A stretch of 64,000 bases of DNA from assembly GCF_003208055.1 (NCBI RefSeq), contig NZ_QJUE01000006.1, positions 1 through 64,000 of the forward strand, in the 5' to 3' direction. Shown in pieces: positions 28,231 to 37,942 of this stretch. The notes beneath the pieces are model-generated. The model was not told the origin of the DNA. It saw nothing but the letters and a program-made list of their open reading frames with translations, and searched no databases. Numbering within the stretch: position 1 is the stretch's first letter; each line of letters begins with the position of its first letter. The position numbers and the translations under genes are program-made. The stretch is from Prochlorococcus marinus XMU1408. Its GTDB lineage: Bacteria; Cyanobacteriota; Cyanobacteriia; PCC-6307; Cyanobiaceae.

Positions 28231-29697
28231 TTAATAAGGCAATAAACGTTCCAAAATGACCCAAGGCTCAAGAGCTTCAAATATTAATTTTCCCCAACTT
28301 CTATTACGCATACGACCATCAAGTATGGCGACTCGAACATCTTTACCTCTAATGAATGCAACAGATTTGAGAAGGGTAGCAAGAGTTTCTGGCAGAAGGA
28401 AGTCTCGAAACCAGTTACGACCTTGCTGCTTCAGCATTTCAACTCTAGCAGCAATCCAAGGTGATTCTAAAGTAGGCAATGGAATTATAGGGAAAATCAA
28501 TTGATCAGGAACAGGTAGATTGTGTTGATTAATAATCCACCAATTACAACTACAACAAATAATCCCATTAGTTTCAATATTAGTGGTTTCATGAACAACT
28601 CTCAATCCAAACTCTCCAGCCAATTCACTAGTTAGTTGAAGTCGTAGTTGTAGATCATCAACTAAAATAATGGTTGCATGAATACGACAAAGGATTAATC
28701 TTTGACATTGTCTTAAAATATACCGATAAAATTGAGATGTATTTGGTAGCGGTTGTCTTTTAGGTACAAATAAAGGAATGGGTTCTTGCTCAAGCCTATT
28801 CCCTAAATTCACCTTCAAAGTAAAAGAGATTTTCTTACTGTTTAAATCTAAAAAGAAAGAATCAGTATTGCCTGAATTAGTCAGAAGCAAAAGAGTGTTA
28901 TTAGATAACAAACCTGAGAGAGTTTGCAAAGGAACCAAAGGTTGAATATGCCAATCCCAGCCGAGTGTTTTATTATCTAATTTTGCCCATGTGACCCATT
29001 CATTATTGACCACGTTAAAAGCTCTTTCCCAAGGTATTGCTAAAGGTAATTCATTTTTCAGAATTTCTTTTAAAGTTAAAATTTCTCTATTATCAATTCT
29101 GATGGCAGCATCAGTAGTAGCAGATTGACAGAAAAGTCGCCTACTTAAACGCTCATGAACTTCAATGATTGATTTTTCATAACTTGAATGAGAATCAATT
29201 AACTGCTCCCAATCTTTTGAAGTAATTTTAATCGACATCGACTCTCTAAGCTCATTAGCCATAAACTCAGATTCAGGAAAAATTAATTGGCGATTTTTTA
29301 ATAAACCATTTTCATTTGCAAAAATAAGATCTTGATACCTAAGAATCCATATTTTTTTATCTGAGGGAATTAATTCTATTCCTTCTACATAATCGAAAAC
29401 CAATCGACTAGATCTTAATTTTGGTAACTCAACTTCAAACAATTGTCGACATTGTTTCTCTGAAAGAATCAGCACAATATTATTGTTATGCAAACAAAGT
29501 GGAATCAAAAGACCCGGCCACCAAAAATTTCTACTATCACTTGTTAATTGAATAAAAGTATTGTCTTTACGGCTTAAACTTCTAGAAATCAATCTTGTTA
29601 GCGTCAAATTATGAGGCCATAGAACAACATTATTTTGATAGTATTTTTTTAAATGATTATGTGAATTCACTTCAAGCATTAGAAAACCCTTTATCAA
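28231..29697 (-). CDS. DinG/Rad3-type helicase-related protein
   Basis: 488 aa. The C-terminal third (L-I-F-P-I-I-P-L-P-T-L-E-S-P-W near 400 and V-A-I-L-D-G-R-M-R-N-R-S-W-G-K near 460) resembles the C-terminal helicase domain of DinG-type proteins. No Walker A or DEAD/DEAH box is visible in the N-terminal part, so it may be a non-catalytic remnant or a divergent ATPase. An internal ATG at residue 7 is an alternative start. Divergent from tyrA. Confidence 0.55.
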   Translation of the reverse strand: MIKGFLMLEVNSHNHLKKYYQNNVVLWPHNLTLTRLISRSLSRKDNTFIQLTSDSRNFWWPGLLIPLCLHNNNIVLILSEKQCRQLFEVELPKLRSSRLVFDYVEGIELIPSDKKIWILRYQDLIFANENGLLKNRQLIFPESEFMANELRESMSIKITSKDWEQLIDSHSSYEKSIIEVHERLSRRLFCQSATTDAAIRIDNREILTLKEILKNELPLAIPWERAFNVVNNEWVTWAKLDNKTLGWDWHIQPLVPLQTLSGLLSNNTLLLLTNSGNTDSFFLDLNSKKISFTLKVNLGNRLEQEPIPLFVPKRQPLPNTSQFYRYILRQCQRLILCRIHATIILVDDLQLRLQLTSELAGEFGLRVVHETTNIETNGIICCSCNWWIINQHNLPVPDQLIFPIIPLPTLESPWIAARVEMLKQQGRNWFRDFLLPETLATLLKSVAFIRGKDVRVAILDGRMRNRSWGKLIFEALEPWVILERLLPY

Positions 29698-29751
29698 TAA
29701 ATTCTTTTAATCATGTTGCCCTATCAATGAAGATATAGAACAATAATACTT

Positions 29752-30615
29752 ATGGAGCTTAAATCAAAACCCTCAAAAAATATTGGAATTGTGGGATTGG
29801 GTCTAATTGGAGGGTCCTTAGGCTTAGATCTCCAAAAGCTTGGCTATACAGTGTATGGAGTTACTCATCGAGAAAAAACTGCAATAAAAGCAAGAGAACG
29901 AAAACTCGCCCAGATAGTAAGTACAGATCCAGATATATTAAAAGATTGTTCCGTTATATATATAGCTTTACCACTTGATCAACTCCTAAAGCCGTCATCA
30001 ATTTTAATTAATGCCATTCCTAGAAATGCTGTTGTTACAGATGTTGGATCTGTAAAAGTTCCTATTTTAAATACCTGGAAGAGCTTACATCCGCGTTTTA
30101 TAGCAAGTCATCCAATGACAGGAACAGAAGAATCTGGAGTTAATGCAGGTCAACACAATTTATTTAAAAATAAGCCATGGGTTGTAACTCCAGATAAAGA
30201 AACTGATCAGAAAGCACTCGAAATAATTCATCAAATTTCTCTGTCACTAGGCTGTAAATGGATAAGCGCTGAAGCTCAAATACATGATGAAGCTGTTAGC
30301 TTAATTTCACATTTACCCGTTCTTATTAGCGCGGCTTTGCTAAATACACTCTTTACCAATACAAACCCTTCTATATATTCACTTACAAAAAGTATTGCAT
30401 CCAATGGGTTTGCGGATACATCTCGGGTAGGAGGGGGCAATCCAGCATTAGGAGTATCTATGGCAAAATTAAATAAGAAAAATTTAATGAAGAATTTATT
30501 ATTCTATAGACATTCTCTAGATCTTTTTGAAAAATATTTACTTGAAGAGAATTGGAATGAACTCGAAAATATACTAATCAGAACGCAGGAAGGACGAAAA
30601 AATTTTATTTCATAA
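29752..30615 (+). CDS. tyrA: Prephenate/arogenate dehydrogenase
   Basis: 287 aa. It oxidises prephenate or arogenate for tyrosine synthesis. The NAD(P)-binding G-I-V-G-L-G-L-I-G-G-S-L-G is at residues 12-24, and S-H-P-M-T-G-T-E and D-E-A-V-S-L-I-S-H-L-P carry the catalytic histidines. Cyanobacterial enzymes usually use arogenate. It converges on the desaturase gene with 4 bases between stops. Confidence 0.92.
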   Translation: MELKSKPSKNIGIVGLGLIGGSLGLDLQKLGYTVYGVTHREKTAIKARERKLAQIVSTDPDILKDCSVIYIALPLDQLLKPSSILINAIPRNAVVTDVGSVKVPILNTWKSLHPRFIASHPMTGTEESGVNAGQHNLFKNKPWVVTPDKETDQKALEIIHQISLSLGCKWISAEAQIHDEAVSLISHLPVLISAALLNTLFTNTNPSIYSLTKSIASNGFADTSRVGGGNPALGVSMAKLNKKNLMKNLLFYRHSLDLFEKYLLEENWNELENILIRTQEGRKNFIS

Positions 30616-30619
30616 GCTA

Positions 30620-32137
30620 CTATCTAAAGACAGGAATATTCAAATGTCTACCTTTACGTTCCATTAATTGTCTCACAACCATCATTGCTGATTGACTTAC
30701 ACCTGCTGTACCTTCACCAGGATATATTGAATCTCCACACAGCCATAACCCTTTAAGTGGGGTTCTACTTGGCAAGCCAAAAGGGCCGAATTGAGATGGA
30801 TGTTGGCCGAGACCTCCGACTATGCCACCAGGACGTCCTGTCCATCTTTCAAAGCTTCGAGGCGTAGAAAGTTCTTTATGAGTCCAACTAGTTTCTCGTA
30901 AATCAAACTTGTTATTTAAAATAGCAATAATCTGCTTAGCTGCGATATTTTTTTTACTGATATAGGATTGACTCTCTAGATGAGACCATTGATCAATATC
31001 AACGAATATACTTGCAATTAAAGTAGCCATACCAATAGGCGCACGTTGATCATCTTCCATGCTTATAGAAATAAAGATAGAGCCAAAATGCTCATCAAAT
31101 ATTTGAATATGAGCTGGACAATTATCCGGCAAATCAGAACGGATTAGAGCTCCATAAAAGACAAGTGCACCACTTGGTTGTGGTAATTTATTTATACTTT
31201 CACGATATCCTTTCGACAAACCTCCATCAATGGGAATTAAATCTAAAAGAGATTGAGGAGGCAAGCTAAAAACAATATCTGTCGCATTTATCTGTATCAA
31301 CTTATTTCTTCTATCAATGAGACTGACATCAAAAGTATTTGTATCTTTTTTACTGAATATACGAGTAACTCTATGGGCAATCAAAAGATTCCCACCATCT
31401 CTTAAAAAACTATTTTTCAATAGCTCGCTAAGGATTTGCATTGATCCATGAAGATGCCAAAGACCTCTAGGCGACTGAGCCATTTGAAGAACAGTTGCAC
31501 CATATAATGCTGCAGTTCTACTTGCTGGCTCTTGAGAATAAAGTTTTAATTGAAGGTCAAGAAATCTTCGAAGACGTCTATCTCTATGGCAACCTGTGAT
31601 TCTAAGCAAATCAGCAATAGTCAACTTGCTCAAAACACCTGTTAAAAGATTTGAAGGACGTATTGCTCTAATTAATTGACTTAAGTCCCAAAAATTTCTT
31701 ACTGGAAGGATTGGATCTCTATCGACAAATTCCCAATTACTTTTGTGAATTTGAGAACATAGAAACCAAAAGGGATCACTTCCTGGAAACTGTTGTTGTC
31801 TCTCTTTCTCCCACCTTAATGGATCATGCCAAAGATTAATTGGCTCAGTCCCATCACCTAGAACAACCGAACATCCAGGATCTAAAATTGTTGCCTCTGG
31901 TATTGGAACATCTAAAAAATTAAATAAACGATGGTGAATACCTCCTTTCTCGAGACCTGCTACTTGCGTAGCTCCTACATCGAAAGTATATGGACCTCTT
32001 TGAAAAGTTCCGGCACAACCACCTAATTGAGTATGTGCTTCAATTAAAGTTACTGAATAGCCTTCTTTTGCTAGCAAAGCTGCACCTGTTAAGCCAGCTA
32101 TACCTCCTCCAACAACAATGATAGATTCTTCAGACAT
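30620..32137 (-). CDS. crtD: FAD-dependent carotenoid desaturase-like protein (CrtD type)
   Basis: 505 aa. The FAD-binding [16 protein letters not shown] is at 7-22, followed by the E-A-H-x3-G-G motif. The C-terminal [18 protein letters not shown] is the second flavin motif of phytoene desaturase/CRTISO-like proteins. I prefer CrtD to CrtH/CrtP from overall resemblance, but the substrate cannot be fixed from sequence alone. Confidence 0.65.
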   Translation of the reverse strand: MSEESIIVVGGGIAGLTGAALLAKEGYSVTLIEAHTQLGGCAGTFQRGPYTFDVGATQVAGLEKGGIHHRLFNFLDVPIPEATILDPGCSVVLGDGTEPINLWHDPLRWEKERQQQFPGSDPFWFLCSQIHKSNWEFVDRDPILPVRNFWDLSQLIRAIRPSNLLTGVLSKLTIADLLRITGCHRDRRLRRFLDLQLKLYSQEPASRTAALYGATVLQMAQSPRGLWHLHGSMQILSELLKNSFLRDGGNLLIAHRVTRIFSKKDTNTFDVSLIDRRNKLIQINATDIVFSLPPQSLLDLIPIDGGLSKGYRESINKLPQPSGALVFYGALIRSDLPDNCPAHIQIFDEHFGSIFISISMEDDQRAPIGMATLIASIFVDIDQWSHLESQSYISKKNIAAKQIIAILNNKFDLRETSWTHKELSTPRSFERWTGRPGGIVGGLGQHPSQFGPFGLPSRTPLKGLWLCGDSIYPGEGTAGVSQSAMMVVRQLMERKGRHLNIPVFR

Positions 32138-32163
32138 AAAAAATTATCAGGTAAAATAAGTGA

Positions 32164-33051
32164 ATGGAGGACTTAATAAAAAAGGCTCTCTCAAAATCAA
32201 ATAAAATAAACGGAAACTCCTTAGTCGATAAGATAATTCCCGTAGGGGGGGGGTGTATTCATAAAGCTTGGTGCGTTCATTTCCAAAATGGGAAAAAAGT
32301 TTTTGCCAAATCAAATCATATAAACAATCTTAATATGTTTGAGTTCGAACGTGAGTGTCTTTTAGTCCTCACAAGATTTGCGAACGGATCTTATATTTGT
32401 GTTCCTAAGCCCCTTGATCTAATAATTGTTCAGAAGATATCTATACTTTTTCTAGAGTGGATTGATCTCAAACAATCTAAACAAAATTTACTAGGTAAAG
32501 GGTTAGCTCTACTGCATAAATCATCAACTGAAGAAAACAATAAAAACTTTGGATGGGAGAAAGAAGGCTTTATAGGTTCTAATCCCCAATCAAAAGGATG
32601 GGATAGTAATTGGGGAATGTTTTTTGTTAATTACCGACTGAGACCACAACTTATACAAGCCGCTAAATGGGGAGTAGAAATTGAAGAGCATGAAGATGTT
32701 TTAACATATTTAAGCTCATATCTAAATAATCATCGTCCACAAGCGTCGCTAGTGCATGGTGATCTTTGGTCAGGTAATTGTGGAAACACTAAAAATGGTT
32801 TAGGGAGTCTATTTGACCCTGCTAGTTACTGGGGAGACAGAGAAGTTGACATATCTATGACTAAATTATTTGGTGGTTTTAATAAAGAGTTTTATGAGGG
32901 ATATGAGGAAATTTGGCCACTAGATAAATTTTCAAAAGATAGAACTTTGATCTACAATCTTTACCATTTGCTTAATCATGCAAATATTTTCGGTGGTTCT
33001 TACAAAGAAAACTCATTAAAAATATTAAAAGATCTAAGATCACGTCGTTAA
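32164..33051 (+). CDS. Fructosamine kinase family protein
   Basis: 295 aa. P-V-G-G-G-C-I-H-K-A-W near 29, the ATP-lysine region K-K-V-F-A-K near 49, and the catalytic L-V-H-G-D-L-W-S-G-N near 200 place it in the fructosamine/ketosamine-3-kinase family, which repairs glycated amines. The final codons form one arm of a long hairpin. It diverges from the desaturase gene with 26 bases between starts. Confidence 0.85.
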   Translation: MEDLIKKALSKSNKINGNSLVDKIIPVGGGCIHKAWCVHFQNGKKVFAKSNHINNLNMFEFERECLLVLTRFANGSYICVPKPLDLIIVQKISILFLEWIDLKQSKQNLLGKGLALLHKSSTEENNKNFGWEKEGFIGSNPQSKGWDSNWGMFFVNYRLRPQLIQAAKWGVEIEEHEDVLTYLSSYLNNHRPQASLVHGDLWSGNCGNTKNGLGSLFDPASYWGDREVDISMTKLFGGFNKEFYEGYEEIWPLDKFSKDRTLIYNLYHLLNHANIFGGSYKENSLKILKDLRSRR

Positions 33052-33078
33052 CGAAATCTTAGATCTTTTAATATTTTT
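33018..33078. terminator. 23-bp perfect hairpin, bidirectional terminator between convergent genes
   Basis: Arms 33018-33040 and 33056-33078 are exactly complementary, with a 15-nt loop. Both ends give T-runs on the outgoing strand. The left arm is the last codons of the fructosamine kinase gene and the stop lies in the loop. It should end transcripts from both sides. Confidence 0.8.
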
Positions 33079-33085
33079 AATAAAT

Positions 33086-33448
33086 TTAACCTAAGTACTC
33101 TTTTTTCAGAGTCTGAACTTTATCAAATACAGCAGTTCTTTTTTCACTTGTTGTTAAGTTCTGCCAACTCCATTGACCTAACACTACAATTCCAAGAAGT
33201 TCTAGCAAACCGGGAAGAATTGGGAAGAAATTAACTGTATCAATTACAACCTTGATTAATACTTGAGCAAGAACAACCACAGCAATAATACCTGCTGCCT
33301 TGCCATACTTACCCATCTGAGTCCAATCAATCTTGCTCAAAGATTCATTAACTTTTCCCATCACATCACTGTAACGTTCCGAAAAGTTAACACCTTCAGT
33401 TTTCCCAGCCTTTGATTCATCTTTAGAATCAGGATTTACATCAGACAT
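33086..33448 (-). CDS. CAAD/CURT1-domain thylakoid membrane protein
   Basis: 120 aa from ATG 33448 (M-S-D-V-N-P); an ATG two codons upstream is possible. A polar N-terminus is followed by an amphipathic stretch, two hydrophobic helices (about 53-73 and 75-95) with F-F-P-I-L-P-G-L-L-E-L-L-G between them, and a basic C-terminus. This matches the CAAD/CURT1 domain that bends thylakoid membranes at grana margins or anchors some cyanobacterial tRNA synthetases. It diverges from the JAMM gene. Confidence 0.8.
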   Translation of the reverse strand: MSDVNPDSKDESKAGKTEGVNFSERYSDVMGKVNESLSKIDWTQMGKYGKAAGIIAVVVLAQVLIKVVIDTVNFFPILPGLLELLGIVVLGQWSWQNLTTSEKRTAVFDKVQTLKKEYLG

Positions 33449-33571
33449 GAACACAAGCTACTAAGCAAATATGGACTGAGCGTATCGAATTAATTAAATA
33501 AATGCCATAGGCATAATAGAGATAAGTCCGAACCAAAATAGAGAGGATGCCGAATCAAATCATTTTTCCCA

Positions 33572-34084
33572 ATGAAAATTCCAAATTATATTGAATTCCA
33601 TAACAACACCAATAGTATTCTTTCTAGGTTTTTAAAGGCAGCAGAGCCCAAAGAAGGCTGCGCAATATTAATTGGTCAAAAAAAAAGCTCAGCAACAGAT
33701 TACAAAAATAATTTTTGGGAGATAAAATATGTATGGAATTGTCGCAATATATGGGGGCAAGAAGAATCGAAATTAATCCATTTAAAGGCAAGGACAATAC
33801 TTAATCAAAAAAATATACAACTTTCAAAAAATAATTACTTCGAAATAGACCCTAAAGATCAAATTGCAGCTCAAAAATGGGCAAGGAGAAATGAGCTAGA
33901 AGTTTTATGCTGTGCTCACTCACATCCATTGGGTAAAAATAGACCGTCAGAAATGGATTTATTCTGGCACAGATCTCCTGGTCTTATGGTTATCTCAAAC
34001 AAGGATGGAAATTTAAAAGCATGGTGGATTAAAAATAAATTTAGCTTTCATAAAGTGAAAATTGAAATTTTTTCTTTAACCTAA
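33572..34084 (+). CDS. JAMM (MPN+) metalloprotease-like protein
   Basis: 170 aa. The motif H-S-H-P-L-G-K-N-R-P-S-E-M-D near 125 matches the JAMM zinc site H-x-H-P-x6-S-x2-D, and the glutamate lies in P-K-E-G-C near 27. Family members cleave isopeptide or thiocarboxylate-linked bonds from ubiquitin-like proteins, or release sulfur in cysteine synthesis. The next gene, 23 bases on, is an E1-like enzyme, so both probably act on the same small sulfur carrier; no such carrier is seen here. Confidence 0.85.
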   Translation: MKIPNYIEFHNNTNSILSRFLKAAEPKEGCAILIGQKKSSATDYKNNFWEIKYVWNCRNIWGQEESKLIHLKARTILNQKNIQLSKNNYFEIDPKDQIAAQKWARRNELEVLCCAHSHPLGKNRPSEMDLFWHRSPGLMVISNKDGNLKAWWIKNKFSFHKVKIEIFSLT

Positions 34085-34107
34085 ATTAATCATTAAGGGT
34101 TTGATGA

Positions 34108-35256
34108 ATGGATCATAACCAGAGTGAATCTAATTTAAGTTCTGATGAATTTTCTAGGTATGCAAGACATATAAGTCTTCCTGAAATAGGTATTAAAGGC
34201 CAAGAGAAACTTAAAACTAGTTCGGTTGCTTGCATAGGAACTGGAGGTCTAGGATCCCCTCTTTTAATTTATCTTGCCGCAGCAGGAATTGGAAATATCG
34301 GCATAGTTGATTTTGATGTCGTTGAATTATCAAATTTACAAAGACAAATTATTCATACAACACATTCGATAGGTATCCTAAAAACACTCTCTGCAAAAGA
34401 ACAAATTCTCAAAATAAATCCTTCTTGCAAAGTCGATTTATTCAATGAAAAGTTAACAAGTAACAATGCCCTAGCTATACTTAAAAATTATGACGTAATA
34501 TGTGATTGTTCAGACAACTTTCCAACTAGATATTTAATTAATGATGCTTGTCTGTTACTTAACAAACCAAGTATATATGGTTCAATTGCAAAATTCGAAG
34601 GCCAAGCAAGTGTATTTAATTTAAAAGCAGATAGCCCTAACTATAGAGATCTAATTCCTACACCCCCACCAAAAGAGCTAATACCCTCGTGCTCTGAGGC
34701 AGGAGTCATGGGAATTCTTCCAGGTATTATTGGTACAATCCAGGCAACTGAAGTAATAAAAATAATAACAAATATTGGTTTTCCACTTAATGGAAGAGTC
34801 TTAATATTTAATGCATTAACAATGAATTTTAAAGAGCTAAAATTGAGATCTAATCCAGAAAACAGAAATATCAGCCAACTAATAGATTACGAAAGTTATT
34901 GTTCGAATATTAAAGTTAAAAATGAGGTAAATTTTGATATAAAAAATATTTCGGCAACTGAATTAAAGTTACTGCTTAGTAAAGCATCACAAGAAATATT
35001 ATTAATTGATGTTCGCAACCCAAATGAACATATTGAAGGTTCTATTTCTGGATCCAGACTAATACCTCTTAGTACAATTGAAAGTGGAGCCGCCATTAAT
35101 GAAATGAAAAATCTTGCCGCACAAAAAAAACTTTATATATTTTGTAAAAGTGGGAAAAGATCATTGCGCGCAATAAAGCACTTAAAAAAATTTGGAATTA
35201 CTGGTATTAATATTGAAGGAGGTATTGAAGCCTGGTATAAAGAAAAACTTAATTAA
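34108..35256 (+). CDS. moeB: MoeB/ThiF-type adenylyltransferase with C-terminal rhodanese domain
   Basis: 382 aa. The nucleotide-binding G-T-G-G-L-G-S-P is near 46, D-x-V-E-L-S-N-L-Q-R-Q near 72, and G-V-M-G-I-L-P-G-I-I-G-T near 205. It activates a MoaD/ThiS-like carrier C-terminus. The rhodanese domain (about 280-382) has the active C-K-S-G-K-R loop near 350. The usual two zinc C-x2-C motifs are lost (P-N-Y-R-D-L-I-P and N-P-E-N-R-N-I-S). The name moeB follows family use; its true carrier could be for thiamine, molybdopterin or another pathway. Confidence 0.85.
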   Translation: MDHNQSESNLSSDEFSRYARHISLPEIGIKGQEKLKTSSVACIGTGGLGSPLLIYLAAAGIGNIGIVDFDVVELSNLQRQIIHTTHSIGILKTLSAKEQILKINPSCKVDLFNEKLTSNNALAILKNYDVICDCSDNFPTRYLINDACLLLNKPSIYGSIAKFEGQASVFNLKADSPNYRDLIPTPPPKELIPSCSEAGVMGILPGIIGTIQATEVIKIITNIGFPLNGRVLIFNALTMNFKELKLRSNPENRNISQLIDYESYCSNIKVKNEVNFDIKNISATELKLLLSKASQEILLIDVRNPNEHIEGSISGSRLIPLSTIESGAAINEMKNLAAQKKLYIFCKSGKRSLRAIKHLKKFGITGINIEGGIEAWYKEKLN

Positions 35257-35258
35257 AA

Positions 35259-36410
35259 CTAATAATCGACTCCTTTTTTTAAATCAACTCCTTTTTCTGC
35301 ATAGTGCTTATGACACACCATCTCAGAATGAACGCTTGCTAAATCAAAATATACAGGATGATTTTTACACCTTCCAGTAATGATTACCTCAGTCTCTGAC
35401 GGTTTGCGCAGTAATGTTTGAACAATCGGCTCAACTGGTAGCAGCTCCAAATCAACCGTTGGATTCAGCTCATCCAAAATCACAGTCTTATATAAACCGC
35501 TTGCAATCCCTGCCCTTGCAATTTCCCATGCCCTTTCAGCTTCTACATAATCAATAGGCTTTTGTTGCCCCCTCCAAACAATTGCATCTCTCCCAGATCG
35601 AAGATGATCTACTAAATGAGGATAACTCTCTCGAAGAGCTGCAATGGCCGCATCCTCCGTATAACCACTACCACCCTTAAGCCATTGCAAAATTAATACA
35701 CGATGACTCTTGTCTTGACTGATCCCTCTACCTATAGCTTGTAAAGCTTTACCCAAAGCACTCGTTGATTTTCCTTTCCCTTCACCGGTATATATTTCAA
35801 TCCCACCAATATTATTCTCAAATAAATTTTCATCGTGATTCATATCAGGGCGTCTATGAGCTTTCATCTCAGAATGCAGTTCTGCAACTTTAATGAGAGA
35901 ATTTGGTGCAGCCCTCCCAGTGACGATAATTTCCATACCGTTAGGTCTTGAGGTCAAAGTTTTAACAACTTCCTCAATAGGTAACAATCCTAAATCTAGA
36001 ACTGGATTCAATTCATCTAAGACAACTACCGAATACAAAGCACTCGCAATTGCCCCTTTTGCGATATCCCATCCTCTTTGAGCTTCTTGATAATCAAACT
36101 GTGTAGATTGATCAGCGTTAAAAAATTCACCTCTACCAGTTCTAACTTGATCAATTAGATGGGGGAAACCTTGCTGCAAAGCATCAATTGCTGCATCCTC
36201 GTCATATGCACGTCCAGGTCCTTTCAAAAATCTGAGAAGTAGTACTCTTGTTTGTCTTTTCTCACATATTCCTAAACCTATAGTTCTCAAAACCACTCCC
36301 AAAGCAGCCTGACTCTTTCCTTTTCCCTCTCCGTCATATACATGTAATTGTCCATGACTACGTTCCTGGCTTTCCGATGCTGTAGTAATTCCTATACCGT
36401 TTGATACCAC
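35259..36410 (-). CDS. Tandem-duplicated cob(I)alamin adenosyltransferase (CobO type)
   Basis: 383 aa made of two CobO-like halves. The first P-loop G-E-G-K-G-K-S-Q is near residue 28 and the second G-E-G-K-G-K-S-T near 213. Each half also has D-E-L-N-P and the H-S-E-M end motif. CobO puts the 5'-deoxyadenosyl group on cobalt in corrinoid synthesis. Both halves keep the ATP motifs, so both may be active, or they may form one pseudo-dimer. It ends 2 bases from moeB, tail to tail. Confidence 0.85.
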   Translation of the reverse strand: MVSNGIGITTASESQERSHGQLHVYDGEGKGKSQAALGVVLRTIGLGICEKRQTRVLLLRFLKGPGRAYDEDAAIDALQQGFPHLIDQVRTGRGEFFNADQSTQFDYQEAQRGWDIAKGAIASALYSVVVLDELNPVLDLGLLPIEEVVKTLTSRPNGMEIIVTGRAAPNSLIKVAELHSEMKAHRRPDMNHDENLFENNIGGIEIYTGEGKGKSTSALGKALQAIGRGISQDKSHRVLILQWLKGGSGYTEDAAIAALRESYPHLVDHLRSGRDAIVWRGQQKPIDYVEAERAWEIARAGIASGLYKTVILDELNPTVDLELLPVEPIVQTLLRKPSETEVIITGRCKNHPVYFDLASVHSEMVCHKHYAEKGVDLKKGVDY

Positions 36411-36542
36411 GATCGATAATTCTGATTCTTATAAATGCAACTTAACTTCTTCTACATGAGGCGTCATAGAATATGCATAATACATACAAAATGAACGAGT
36501 GTAGAAGTTTCAATTTCATCAAATTAATGATCTTATAAAAAA

Positions 36543-37385
36543 GTGTTTTTTAGTCAACTTGAATCCTTAACCGACTTAGAACTCAAACAACTAAAGTTGT
36601 TAAGAGAGTTTATTAAAGATACAAATAATGTTTGTGTTGCTTATTCAGGAGGAGTCGATAGTTCTTTAATTGCGACCATATCACAAGAGCAACTAGGTTC
36701 CAAAGCCTTTGCTGTTACTGGTGTCTCACCCTCATTAGCTCCATATTTGCTTAGACAAGCTCGTCTTCAAGCCGCTTGGATTGGTATACGTCATGAAGAA
36801 TGCCAAACGAATGAACTCAAGGAACCAAATTACTTTAAGAATCCTGAAAATAGATGCTATGCGTGCAAAAAAGAATTGCACAAACATTTAAATCAAATTT
36901 CACAAAGATCAAATAATGCTCAAGTACTGGATGGAGTTAATTATGACGACCTTCACGACTTTCGACCAGGAATTAATGCATCTACTCAGGCAGGAGTGAA
37001 ATCGCCTCTAGCCGAACTCAAAATTGATAAAAAATCAATTCGTTCAATTTCTAAATCATTAGGTTTACCTTGGTGGGATAAACCTGCTCAACCTTGTTTA
37101 GCATCTCGCATTCCTTTTGGAGAAGAAATCAGTTCGAAAAGACTTGAGAAAATTGCGTTAGCAGAAGAATGGATTATTAATCAAGGGTTTTCAAAAGTAC
37201 GTGTAAGAAGTCAAGGTCTAGCGGCAAGAATCGAATTGCCTGCAAATCAAATAGATGACTTTCTTAAAATTATTGAAAGGAATAAATTAATTAAATATTT
37301 TTTATCTTTAGGTTTTCATTCAATAAGCGTTGATCTTGAGGGTTTGATTAGTGGAAAGCTTACTAGAGATATAACGACAAGTTAG
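36543..37385 (+). CDS. larE: LarE-like PP-loop ATP pyrophosphatase
   Basis: 280 aa, GTG start. The PP-loop S-G-G-V-D-S-S is near residue 35. R-C-Y-A-C-K-K-E-L near 102 and P-C-L-A-S-R-I-P near 190 are typical of LarE sulfur-transferring enzymes for the nickel-pincer cofactor. No LarA, LarB or LarC is nearby, so the function in this organism is uncertain. It diverges from the CobO gene and converges on speD. Confidence 0.75.
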   Translation: MFFSQLESLTDLELKQLKLLREFIKDTNNVCVAYSGGVDSSLIATISQEQLGSKAFAVTGVSPSLAPYLLRQARLQAAWIGIRHEECQTNELKEPNYFKNPENRCYACKKELHKHLNQISQRSNNAQVLDGVNYDDLHDFRPGINASTQAGVKSPLAELKIDKKSIRSISKSLGLPWWDKPAQPCLASRIPFGEEISSKRLEKIALAEEWIINQGFSKVRVRSQGLAARIELPANQIDDFLKIIERNKLIKYFLSLGFHSISVDLEGLISGKLTRDITTS

Positions 37386-37432
37386 AAATAAACTGCAATA
37401 GCGAAATTATCATTGATATACTGATCATTTCA

Positions 37433-37900
37433 TCAAGGTTGACGATGCAAGGTTTGAATCCCTAAAGGGATTTCTCTTGGGATATTTTTCAAAGAAAAGT
37501 GCTTAGCCATAAAATCTTCAGCTAGAAACTTGCAGGCCTTTTCAGGCATAGTATGGTCCCCACACGTGAACACATCAATTGCTGCATAAGCAATCTCAGG
37601 CCATGTATGTATTGAGATATGCGATTCAGCCAATAAAGCTAGTCCAGTAACACCCTGAGGTTTAAAACTATGTGTTACCAAATTCAAAAGTGTTGCTCCT
37701 GCAATTTTGGCTGATGAAGTAATGGTTGTCCTTACAAAAGCTTCATCATTAAGCTTCACAAGATCACATTGATAAAGTTCAAGTATGCAGTGTTTGCCAA
37801 TATTCTCACTAGTAATAGTATGTAAAGCTTCCGTATCATTTAACTTGCACGACTCATGCCATCCAGGATTTGGATGCAATTCTGAAAAAAAAGGTTCCAT
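37433..37900 (-). CDS. speD: S-adenosylmethionine decarboxylase proenzyme
   Basis: 155 aa. The self-cleavage site is [11 protein letters not shown] with Ser-93, which becomes the pyruvoyl group. F-T-C-G-D-H near 113 carries the catalytic Cys and His. It makes decarboxylated SAM for spermidine. Normal length for the bacterial short form, with a short N-terminal extension. Confidence 0.93.
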   Translation of the reverse strand: MEPFFSELHPNPGWHESCKLNDTEALHTITSENIGKHCILELYQCDLVKLNDEAFVRTTITSSAKIAGATLLNLVTHSFKPQGVTGLALLAESHISIHTWPEIAYAAIDVFTCGDHTMPEKACKFLAEDFMAKHFSLKNIPREIPLGIQTLHRQP

Positions 37901-37942
37901 ATCTATTCAGAAAATCATTCCCACAATAACCGACAAATAGTT

